Positions 53,599 to 61,144 of a stretch of 64,000 bases of DNA are shown here, in pieces. The DNA is taken from positions 124,001-188,000 of the forward strand of contig JAWKTN010000010.1 of NCBI GenBank assembly GCA_041399065.1, in the 5' to 3' direction. Numbering within the stretch: position 1 is the first letter of the stretch; each line of letters begins with the position of its first letter. This DNA is from JAGQPD01 sp020426865. Its GTDB lineage: Bacteria > Planctomycetota > Planctomycetia > Pirellulales > Pirellulaceae. A program made the position numbers and the translations under genes. The notes under the pieces were generated by a model, which was not told where the DNA came from, made no database searches, and saw nothing but the letters and a program-made list of their open reading frames with translations.

Positions 53599-54873
53599 TC
53601 AATGAGCCGCGCGGAATACTAATACACTCACGCTTCCGACCAACGCGACGACGGCCAAGGCGGCGAGCGCCCAGGCGGATGTTTGTGGCACGGTTGCCCC
53701 TGGGCCTGCGTGGGCATCTGGTTGGTCGTTTGGCGTGGCAATGTCGGCGGCTTCTGGCCGTCCTTGCTCGGCTGCCGGTACGTCGCGGCCGGTGGTTACA
53801 GGCGTTGAGGGTTCGTGATCGTCAAGCACGCTATCCAGGTCGATGATCTGCATGCCGGACAGAAGGTCGTCGTCAGCTGTTGTGGTGCTGCCACGAACTC
53901 CAGACCCGCGGGAGAGGATCTGGTTCATTTCAATCTTGACCAGGGCGCTGCCCGGGTCGAAACCCAACGCTGCGGCAGCCGTTGCTTCGTCTTCAGGCGT
54001 CCAGATATGTGGCACAAGATTGCCCTGCATCCAACTGCGGTCCAGGCCACATTCGCAATCGAGCCCGACCACACCCAGATTTCGCTTCACTTGTCGATCC
54101 ACATGTTCGATACCGTCGCTCAAATCAATCGGTTTGCCAATCAAACGGCCTCGTCCAAATAACATTGCAAGTTGCGTGGCAGGCGATTGGATGTCGACAC
54201 CCAGACTCCACAACAACCAGCCTTCTGCCGCGAAATGTTCGCGGGGGATGGTCACCACCTTCGGGGGCTCGTCGATCGGTTTGGGGAGCAAAGGCATCGT
54301 CGATTCCACTTCGGCGATGGCCGATCGCAGCACGTCTTCTGCCTGCAGGTTTTGTTCCCGGTTCGTACCTTCGACGAGCAACGTCACGCTATGGGCCGAC
54401 AATGAAATCCTCATCAGTTGATCGCGTACGGTGGATCGTACGATCGGCGCCAGTGCGTCGCGCCAGGTTGTGGAGCTGCGATCGTTCAAGTCGTAGGGAA
54501 CGTTTCGAATTCGCTGGTCGGGGGATTCCAGTAACAATACTGGAAGTTCGGCATTCGCGGCAGAATCCTTCGCGGCAGATTCCAAACGGGTTCGATCGTC
54601 GTCGCTGAGCCCGCCGTTTGTGTTCACAAAGATGGCTTCGACGTTCGCGTCCTGGAATTCGGCAATGGTGGCTCGGCGGATCTCGTCGAGCACGGTCTGT
54701 TCGGTGTCTTGATCGTGATACACGAACAGTCGATAGGGGCGCTCATCCAAATTGACAAACGCCACGTCGCGCACCGAATAGCGGCAGCCGAAGGCATTGG
54801 AACCAGACTGGACGGCGACACTGACGGCGGCCAACAACAAGCATCCCCAGCGCATCAAGTGAAACATGGGCAT
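53599..54873 (-). CDS. Exported single-pass membrane protein of unknown function
   Basis: A 424-residue protein. The signal peptide (about 1-29) ends before GCRYSVRDVAFVNLDERPYR. An extracytoplasmic domain of about 330 residues follows, with DRSWMQGNLVPHIWTPEDE, then a Pro/Asp-rich linker (about 340-390) and one C-terminal membrane helix (ALAALAVVALVGSVSVLVF). The Cys residues in GCRYS and DCECG might be ligands. No known catalytic motif is seen. Its ATG overlaps the stop of the preceding gene by one base (TAATG), so the two are translationally coupled and may act together. Confidence 0.75.
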   Translation of the reverse strand: MPMFHLMRWGCLLLAAVSVAVQSGSNAFGCRYSVRDVAFVNLDERPYRLFVYHDQDTEQTVLDEIRRATIAEFQDANVEAIFVNTNGGLSDDDRTRLESAAKDSAANAELPVLLLESPDQRIRNVPYDLNDRSSTTWRDALAPIVRSTVRDQLMRISLSAHSVTLLVEGTNREQNLQAEDVLRSAIAEVESTMPLLPKPIDEPPKVVTIPREHFAAEGWLLWSLGVDIQSPATQLAMLFGRGRLIGKPIDLSDGIEHVDRQVKRNLGVVGLDCECGLDRSWMQGNLVPHIWTPEDEATAAAALGFDPGSALVKIEMNQILSRGSGVRGSTTTADDDLLSGMQIIDLDSVLDDHEPSTPVTTGRDVPAAEQGRPEAADIATPNDQPDAHAGPGATVPQTSAWALAALAVVALVGSVSVLVFRAAH

Positions 54874-55577
54874 TACGGCGTCTTTCCTTTCGGAACACGC
54901 GTTCCCGTGATCTGAAAGTCATCGAAGTTACCGTGGTCGTCGAACGTCCCGAGACCGACCTGTCCCCAAAGGAACGTCGTGTCCACCGCAGTCATCAACG
55001 GCTTCGTCATGTCGTCAAAATAGACCGACATGGTTCCGTCGGCAACTTTGCGAACAATCTTTACGGTATGCCAGCCGTTCGTCCAGGGTGTCCCCACAGC
55101 CTGGTCCTTGGTGATCATCGCCCGAGCAGCGCTGTTTACAATAAAGATCTGGCAGGCGTGAGGATCGGGTTTTGCGCCAAGGTGCACGTAGTAGTAATGA
55201 GCCGGATCCTGATATCCCCAGAAAATGCAGAGGTCACGATGATTGCCGGCGTCGGGTCGCGTGTTCTGTAATTTGACCGTTAATTCGAAATCACTGACGT
55301 AGAGGTCCTTTACCAAGGCTATGCTGTGAGGGCTGCGAAACGGCGGTTGATAGTCGCTGGGACCAGTAACTCGCAGTACATGGTTGTCTTCCCCGTCCGA
55401 CGGCTTCTTCACCAACGGATTCTCCCACACCTTCTTCGTTTGGTCGGTCGTTGACCAACGATCGAAACCAGCTTCGAAGTCGTCGCGAAAAACCGGTATC
55501 GCCACCTCTTCCGCCGATGCTCCGGTTGGCAAGAGGCCGGCCGACAATACGAAAAAAAGAACGGTGAAACGAGACAT
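54873..55577 (-). CDS. Secreted concanavalin-like (DUF1080/LamG-type) protein
   Basis: A 234-residue protein with a signal peptide (SRFTVLFFVLSAGLLPTGAS, cleavage about residue 22). The rest is a jelly-roll: VFRDDFEAGFDRWSTTD, FELTVKLQNTRPDAGNHRD, YYYVHLGAKPDPHACQIF and WHTVKIVRKVADGTMSVYFD. This matches laminin-G-like or DUF1080 folds found in planctomycete sugar-binding or 3-keto-glycoside-processing proteins. No catalytic residue can be named. The start at 55577 gives the signal peptide directly; the frame continues upstream without protein character. Its stop overlaps the next gene's ATG. Confidence 0.8.
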   Translation of the reverse strand: MSRFTVLFFVLSAGLLPTGASAEEVAIPVFRDDFEAGFDRWSTTDQTKKVWENPLVKKPSDGEDNHVLRVTGPSDYQPPFRSPHSIALVKDLYVSDFELTVKLQNTRPDAGNHRDLCIFWGYQDPAHYYYVHLGAKPDPHACQIFIVNSAARAMITKDQAVGTPWTNGWHTVKIVRKVADGTMSVYFDDMTKPLMTAVDTTFLWGQVGLGTFDDHGNFDDFQITGTRVPKGKTP

Positions 55578-55722
55578 GGCGGGACTCCGGCGGAAGTTAG
55601 GTCTGGACTGGAACACAACATCGGGGCCAGTCATTATACTGTGTGGGAGTGAACAGCGGAAACAGTGCCGCTGCAGGTTCGGTATTTTAGTTTCCAGGGT
55701 AGCGGGAGGGAGATTCAGCACC

Positions 55723-56817
55723 ATGACAGACTTGCACCAGGTTTCCAGGCGGATGTTTCTCGGTACGGCCGCTGCGTTCACTACCGGATGGAGCGGCGTC
55801 CGAGCATGTTTGGCCCAGTCCAACCGACGTCTGCAGCTCGGTATCGACAATTTCGCCGTCCGGGCAATGAATTGGAAAGCGGAAGCACTGATCGACTACG
55901 CCGATCAATTGAATGTCGATTCGCTGTTCATTACCGACCTCGATGCGTTTGAGAATCATACTGACGAGTATTTGCGTCGCGTGCGAGCTTACGCCGAAGA
56001 AAAGAGCATCAGGCTATTCGTTGGCACTTGGAGCATTTGCCCGACGTCGGAATCGTTCAAGAATAACTGGGGTTCGGCCGATGAGCACCTGTCGCTGGGG
56101 ATTCGAATTGCCAAGACGTTGAGGTCGCCAGTCTTGCGAGTTGTTTTGGGAAGCAACCGCGATCGATTGACTCAAGGGGGAATTCAAGCACGGATTGCCG
56201 ATACCGTAGAGGTGCTGAGGCGAGCCCGCCGCAATGCGCTCGATTCTGGTGTCAAAATCGCCGTGGAAAACCACGCCGGTGACATGCATTCGCTAGAGTT
56301 GTTGGGCTTGATCGAACAGGCGGGCGAAGATTTCGTGGGAGTGAACCTCGATGCCGGCAACGCGACTTGGACCTTGGAAGACCCGCTGCAAAATCTAGAG
56401 AACCTCGGACCCCACGTGCTGACGACCAGTCTACGCGATTCCGTTGTCTGGGATAGCGACTCTGGAGTGACAATTCAATGGACGGCCATGGGAGAAGGCG
56501 CTGTCGATTGGCCGACGTACTTCCAGCGCTTCGCCCAGCTCTGTCCTCACGCCCCCGTCAATATCGAAACAATTTCTGGTTTCAACCATGAGCTCGCAAT
56601 AAAAGGAGACGAATTCTGGAAAGGATGGCCCCAGGGCAAACCCCAAGGGTACGATAAGTTTCTACAACTTGCCCATCGTGGACAGGCCCGGCAGGCCCGT
56701 CGTCGTCCCCAAGGGGTGGACCCCCAGGCCGATGAACAACAGTACCAACGCGGCGAATTGGAACGGAGTTTAGCCTATTGCCGCTCGATCGGTCTCGGGA
56801 TCCGCGGGGCGAACTAG
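55723..56817 (+). CDS. Tat-exported sugar phosphate isomerase/epimerase-like TIM-barrel protein
   Basis: A 364-residue protein. The N-terminus SRRMFLGTAAAF is a twin-arginine signal. The rest is an AP-endonuclease-2-type TIM barrel: LGIDNFAVRAMNWKAEALID, VRVYAEEKSIRLFVGTW-type strands, KIAVENHAGDMHS (metal-ligand Glu and His), VGVNLDAGNATWTLED, and INIETISGFNHEL near the end. Such proteins interconvert sugars and often work with oxidoreductases on carbohydrate oxidation; the substrate here is unknown. The C-terminal tail (about 315-364) is basic and Gln-rich. GGAGGGAG lies 11-18 bases before the ATG. It is divergent from the minus-strand operon. Confidence 0.83.
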   Translation: MTDLHQVSRRMFLGTAAAFTTGWSGVRACLAQSNRRLQLGIDNFAVRAMNWKAEALIDYADQLNVDSLFITDLDAFENHTDEYLRRVRAYAEEKSIRLFVGTWSICPTSESFKNNWGSADEHLSLGIRIAKTLRSPVLRVVLGSNRDRLTQGGIQARIADTVEVLRRARRNALDSGVKIAVENHAGDMHSLELLGLIEQAGEDFVGVNLDAGNATWTLEDPLQNLENLGPHVLTTSLRDSVVWDSDSGVTIQWTAMGEGAVDWPTYFQRFAQLCPHAPVNIETISGFNHELAIKGDEFWKGWPQGKPQGYDKFLQLAHRGQARQARRRPQGVDPQADEQQYQRGELERSLAYCRSIGLGIRGAN

Positions 56818-57075
56818 TCTGCTAGCACCGCTCTAATCTGTGTCATATCCGCACGCTGTGCACAGTCTGCTCGTCCTGCCGGAATCCCAACAAACATCTG
56901 AGATATCGGCGTCCGTACCCTAGTACTATAGGCACCGCTGGCATGGTACGGTTTGTGCTTCAACCAGTTTGGTCAGCCGGTTTTGGAGAACCAGTTTGGT
57001 ACGGCCATTCAGATCGTCTGCGCGATGCCTCCGAGGCGGTTGGGTTATCGTATTAGTAGGTAGGAGTTTGGCAAC

Positions 57076-58674
57076 ATGTCTACGTCCATCGATTTGTCGG
57101 TATATGGTCTTCACGTATCGAAGTTTCGTCGCAATGCTCCGCCCGCATTGTTGTACGAGGATGCGATACGAGCGGGGGCGAACATTACGGATTCGGGAGC
57201 GTTGTCGATTCGATCCGGCGTGAAGACGGGGCGAAGTCCGAAAGACAAGCGGATTGTGGAAGAGTCGAACACGAAGAATGACATCTGGTGGGGTGATATT
57301 AACATACCGTTTTCTGACGATTCGTTCCTTCGCAATCGACTGCGGGCTGTAGACTATTTGAATACACGGGAGCGTCTCTATGTTCAGGACGGGTTTGCCG
57401 GTTGGGATCCGCAACATCGGGTGAAGGTTCGGGTGATTTGCGAGAGTGCCTACCACGCGTTGTTCATGCACAACATGTTGATTCGTCCGACGGACGATGA
57501 ATTGGCTGACTTTGGTGAACCCGATTACGTCATCTACAATGCGGGGACCTTTCCTGCGGCATCCATGGTGTCTGGCGTCTCTTCTGCCACGAGTGTTTCG
57601 TTGAGTTTTGCCCGTCGCGAATTTGTAATCTTGGGGACCGGATACGCCGGTGAAATGAAGAAGGGTGTCTTCACCATCATGAATTACCTGATGCCGAAGA
57701 AGGACGTGCTTTCCATGCATTGTTCGGCCAATGAGGGTGCCGGCGGAGATGTGTCGCTGTTTTTCGGGCTTTCCGGTACCGGCAAGACGACGTTGTCGGC
57801 CGATCCGGAGCGGTGCTTGATCGGTGACGATGAACATTGCTGGACCGATGATGGCGTTTTCAATATCGAAGGTGGTTGTTACGCGAAGGCAATCAACTTG
57901 TCCGCGGAACGAGAGCCTCAAATCTACGGGGCAATTCGATTTGGTACCGTTCTCGAGAACGTCATCTTCGATCCCGATACTCGTAAGGTCAATTACGGTG
58001 ATGATTCGATTACGGAGAATACCCGGGCGGCCTATCCGATTGAATACATCGACAACGCGAAGATCCCGTGTGTCGGTGGTCATCCGAGGAACATTATTCT
58101 GCTCACGTGCGATGCGTTCGGCGTGTTGCCACCGGTCAGCAAGCTCGATCCTGCCCAGGCGATGTACCATTTCATCAGCGGATACACCGCCAAGGTAGCG
58201 GGGACGGAAATGGGTGTGACCGAACCAACGGCCACCTTCTCCGCCTGCTTCGGAGCAGCTTTCCTCGTGTGGCATCCCACGAAGTACGCGGAACTCCTTG
58301 CCGAAAAGATCCGCCGCCACGGCTCCCAAACCTGGCTCATCAATACCGGCTGGACCGGCGGTGGCTATGGCGTTGGCAAACGGATGTCGCTCCCGCACAC
58401 ACGAGCCATCATCGACGCCATTCATGACGGCTCACTCATCAAAGCGAAGACGGTCGCCGATCCGATTTTCAATCTGCAGATTCCCACAGAATGCCCGGGA
58501 GTACCCGCGAAGATCCTGACGCCAAAATCATGCTGGCAAGATTCCGATGCTTACGAGACCGCGGCAAACAAGCTCGCAGAACTGTTCGAACGCAATTTCG
58601 TGAAATTCGCCGACCAAGCCAGTGACGAGATCAAGTCGGCCGGGCCACACGTTGCCGTGAAACATTCACACTGA
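57076..58674 (+). CDS. pckA: Phosphoenolpyruvate carboxykinase (ATP)
   Basis: A 532-residue protein, the normal length for ATP-dependent PEPCK. It has SGVKTGRSPKDKRIVEE, the oxaloacetate/PEP-binding SGLSGTGK-type P-loop (FFGLSGTGKTTLSADPERCL, about residue 232), the kinase-2 motif LIGDDEHCWTDDGVFNIEGG, and a C-terminal NTGWTGGGYGVGKRM. It converts oxaloacetate and ATP to PEP, CO2 and ADP, the first committed step of gluconeogenesis. All signature residues are intact. A long antisense open frame on the minus strand is a codon-usage artefact. No Shine-Dalgarno site is obvious. The 258-base gap before it carries no recognised feature. Confidence 0.97.
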   Translation: MSTSIDLSVYGLHVSKFRRNAPPALLYEDAIRAGANITDSGALSIRSGVKTGRSPKDKRIVEESNTKNDIWWGDINIPFSDDSFLRNRLRAVDYLNTRERLYVQDGFAGWDPQHRVKVRVICESAYHALFMHNMLIRPTDDELADFGEPDYVIYNAGTFPAASMVSGVSSATSVSLSFARREFVILGTGYAGEMKKGVFTIMNYLMPKKDVLSMHCSANEGAGGDVSLFFGLSGTGKTTLSADPERCLIGDDEHCWTDDGVFNIEGGCYAKAINLSAEREPQIYGAIRFGTVLENVIFDPDTRKVNYGDDSITENTRAAYPIEYIDNAKIPCVGGHPRNIILLTCDAFGVLPPVSKLDPAQAMYHFISGYTAKVAGTEMGVTEPTATFSACFGAAFLVWHPTKYAELLAEKIRRHGSQTWLINTGWTGGGYGVGKRMSLPHTRAIIDAIHDGSLIKAKTVADPIFNLQIPTECPGVPAKILTPKSCWQDSDAYETAANKLAELFERNFVKFADQASDEIKSAGPHVAVKHSH

Positions 58675-58711
58675 CGCAGCGTATCGCGTCCCGTGCGCTA
58701 AGTCCACCGAT

Positions 58712-59062
58712 TCAATGCGATAGCTCGACTTTGGTCATGAGCTTCGCGGCAATGTCCTGGTATGTGACCTTTACCGAATGTGTTCGTATGATGCTTGGCC
58801 ATCGGTATTCTTCAATCCAGATTTTCTCCCCACCCGACTCGGATACGGCCGGGGCGCGACCAACAATCTCGCGAACTTCCACGTCGCTCACCGACTGCCC
58901 CTCATCCAATACCGCAATCAACGAATCGTATGCCTTCGTCGCGCTCCCGTCAGCGCCTTGGTCCATGACGAACACTCCGGCAATGCAAAGCAGCACGACC
59001 AATAGTAATCCTCGAACCACCCACGTCTGCACAAGATTGCCGCTCCCCTCTCTCTCTGCCAT
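58712..59062 (-). CDS. Small hypothetical membrane protein
   Basis: A 116-residue protein with one membrane helix near the N-terminus (GLLLVVLLCIAGVFVMDQG, about 18-36). A soluble domain follows: SLIAVLDEGQSVSDVEVREI and VGRAPAVSESGGEKIW, then WPSIIRTHSVKVTYQD. The pattern resembles small planctomycete proteins whose domain follows a lipobox or anchor, but I recognise no function. AGAGG lies about 9 bases before the ATG. It converges on pckA. Confidence 0.65.
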   Translation of the reverse strand: MAEREGSGNLVQTWVVRGLLLVVLLCIAGVFVMDQGADGSATKAYDSLIAVLDEGQSVSDVEVREIVGRAPAVSESGGEKIWIEEYRWPSIIRTHSVKVTYQDIAAKLMTKVELSH

Positions 59063-59263
59063 CGATCAACGCCTCTCTTTGTCTCTTTGCCACCCCTTTT
59101 GGGAAACCCTCGCCGTTGTGTTGGCTTTCCACGCCATCCGTTAGATCCATTCGATGGCAGAAGTCGATTACATAGTCGGAAGCCTTGGCACCGCGCGAAC
59201 GAGAGAATTGTAATTGGTGCGGGGGGCGCATTGAAAGTAGCCATCTCCTATGGGTTTTGTTTT

Positions 59264-60103
59264 TTAGACGTCACCCAGTCGCCGATCCAATTCGATCGCC
59301 GCGACTCGCTCTGCCGGGCCCGTCATGGTGATCTCGTAGTCGTCCGAAACATCAATTTTCAGTGTGCCCCCGGGCATCGCCATTTCCAATGGTGAGTCGG
59401 TCAAATGCAACCGGCAGGCGACCGCCGCCACGGCGGAACTGCTGCTGCCCGACGCCAGTGTGTAGCCTGCGCCACGTTCCCAGATCTGCAGTCGGATCCG
59501 ATGGCGATCTTCGACGACGGCGAATTGAACGTTCGTGCGTTTTGGAAAATTCTCGTGTACCTCGAGCATCGCCCCCCATTTCCGGACGAAGTCCTCGTCC
59601 AACGTGTCAACAAATACTACGCAGTGCGGGTTTCCAATCGAGGCGGACGAATACTCGAACTCGCGTTCTCCGATCCGAAGGCTTTCGCGCAGTACCTCGC
59701 GACGCGCGCCGAGAACCGGGATCTCGTCGCTTAAAAACGTGACTCGGCCCATTTCCACCGCGATCGATTCCCCGTTGTCGCGAACCTCACAGCGCACATT
59801 TCCCCCCAGGGTTTCCACCAGAAAAGGGCTCGCATCCACGTGACCTTGGTCCCACAAGTACCGCGCGAAAATCCGCAAACCATTGCCACTCTTTTCGGCT
59901 TCGCTTCCATCGGGATTGAGAATGCGCACCGCGAATCGACCTTTGCCTTGCGGTGCACATCGTATCAAGATGCCGTCCGATCCAATTCCGAAATTGCGAT
60001 GGCAGATTCGTTGAATCTGCTGTGGCGTCAATCGGTCACCTTGCCGCTGGTCTTCCAAAACCAGATAGTCGTTTCCCAACGCCTGATACTTCTCCAGATA
60101 CAT
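59264..60103 (-). CDS. DapF-fold protein with both catalytic cysteines replaced by serine
   Basis: A 279-residue protein over the full length of diaminopimelate epimerase, with GNDYLVLED, GIGSDGILI, NPDGSEAEKSGNGLRIF, SIGNPHCVVFVD and WERGAGYTLASGSSSS. In DapF the two catalytic cysteines lie in N-x-D-G-S-x4-C-G-N-G and in the A-C-G-T-G motif. Here they are Ser72 (in KSGNG) and Ser218 (in ASGSS), and the substrate-contacting Glu of GET is Tyr214. A normal two-cysteine racemisation is not possible, so this should not be annotated as DapF without proof. It is translationally coupled (TGATG) to the EamA exporter upstream, which suggests related substrates. Confidence 0.85.
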   Translation of the reverse strand: MYLEKYQALGNDYLVLEDQRQGDRLTPQQIQRICHRNFGIGSDGILIRCAPQGKGRFAVRILNPDGSEAEKSGNGLRIFARYLWDQGHVDASPFLVETLGGNVRCEVRDNGESIAVEMGRVTFLSDEIPVLGARREVLRESLRIGEREFEYSSASIGNPHCVVFVDTLDEDFVRKWGAMLEVHENFPKRTNVQFAVVEDRHRIRLQIWERGAGYTLASGSSSSAVAAVACRLHLTDSPLEMAMPGGTLKIDVSDDYEITMTGPAERVAAIELDRRLGDV

Positions 60104-61044
60104 CAGCCTGTTCCAATAAACCGTAAGTCGACGAACATCAACGCCACTCCGAACATCGCCAGCATCGCGCCTACCACAGCAGCTACCGATATCCGCTGCC
60201 GTAGAAAAACGACCACCAACGGCATCACGAAGACGGGCGACAATGAAGTCAGCGTCGCGGCAACGCCTGTTGTTGTCAATTTAAAAGCCGCCAACATCAA
60301 CCATACGCCCAACACGGTTCCCAGGAACGCTGCCAGCGTCAATCCATAGAGTTGCTCGCGGCTCCGCGCCAGCTTTGCCCACTGTCCCTGATGGCCCAGT
60401 AGCCGCCCACCAACGATTCCTGCGACCGATGCGATGAACAGTCGTATGAACGTGCCTTCGGTGATGCCGATATCGTACATGCCAATTTTGGCGAGCAAGG
60501 CCCCGATCGATTGGCACATCACCGAACCGATACCGAGCATGACACCCCAACGCGGGTCGGCGGGAAACAGATTGGGCCGTTCCTGTTCCACACCCGGTTC
60601 CGCCACGACGATGATAATACCACATACGGTGGACAGGATCGCCAGCCAAGTTTGAGAGTTCAGTTGTTCGGCGAGGTAGTACCAACCCAATCCAGCGGAA
60701 ACCAACGGGGTCAAAGCGGTGATCACCAACCCGCGTCGTGGACCAAGGATTTGCAGGCTGCGAAAATACCACGCGTCGCCGACCAACAATCCGATCACGG
60801 CACTGAGCCCCAGGAACCACCAAGCTCGGAGGTTGGCATGCCAGAACCCGTTGGAACCGCCACGATTGACGAAATACAGCGCGACGAACATGACGATCGT
60901 CGCCAGCGAATTCTTGTAGACGGTGATCGTCGTAGCCGAAACCGCGACCCGCGCATACAGCAAGCTAGCGATCGCCCAACAGATGGCGGCTCCGATCCCA
61001 GCAGATTCTCCCCAATGATGGAACATGGGCAATGAATATGGCAT
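60103..61044 (-). CDS. EamA/DMT-family exporter
   Basis: A 313-residue protein with ten membrane helices in two EamA repeats. AGIGAAICWAIASLLYARV starts the first, and MLGIGSVMCQSIGALLAK starts the second. The pattern and length are those of drug/metabolite transporters, several of which export amino acids or nucleotide derivatives. The start at 61044 (MPYSLPMFHHWGESAG) was chosen because the frame upstream overlaps the divergent gene and is not protein-like. Its stop overlaps the start of the DapF-like gene (TGATG), so the two are one transcript. The substrate is unknown. Confidence 0.9.
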   Translation of the reverse strand: MPYSLPMFHHWGESAGIGAAICWAIASLLYARVAVSATTITVYKNSLATIVMFVALYFVNRGGSNGFWHANLRAWWFLGLSAVIGLLVGDAWYFRSLQILGPRRGLVITALTPLVSAGLGWYYLAEQLNSQTWLAILSTVCGIIIVVAEPGVEQERPNLFPADPRWGVMLGIGSVMCQSIGALLAKIGMYDIGITEGTFIRLFIASVAGIVGGRLLGHQGQWAKLARSREQLYGLTLAAFLGTVLGVWLMLAAFKLTTTGVAATLTSLSPVFVMPLVVVFLRQRISVAAVVGAMLAMFGVALMFVDLRFIGTG

Positions 61045-61144
61045 AACATGGTTGCGCAGGGAATCGGTCGATCGACCGCGTTTGGAATCCGAGAAGTTCC
61101 CGATTACTATAGAGGCTCGTTGAACACCCCCCAGGAGCTCACCC

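Noticed and set aside
55384..55722. N-terminal extension of the isomerase-like protein
   Set aside because: It overlaps the divergent minus-strand gene; the Tat signal and strong GGAGGGAG site fix the start at 55723.
56926..58425. 499-codon open frame on the minus strand inside pckA
   Set aside because: It is antisense to a clear PEP carboxykinase and has the composition of a codon-bias shadow.
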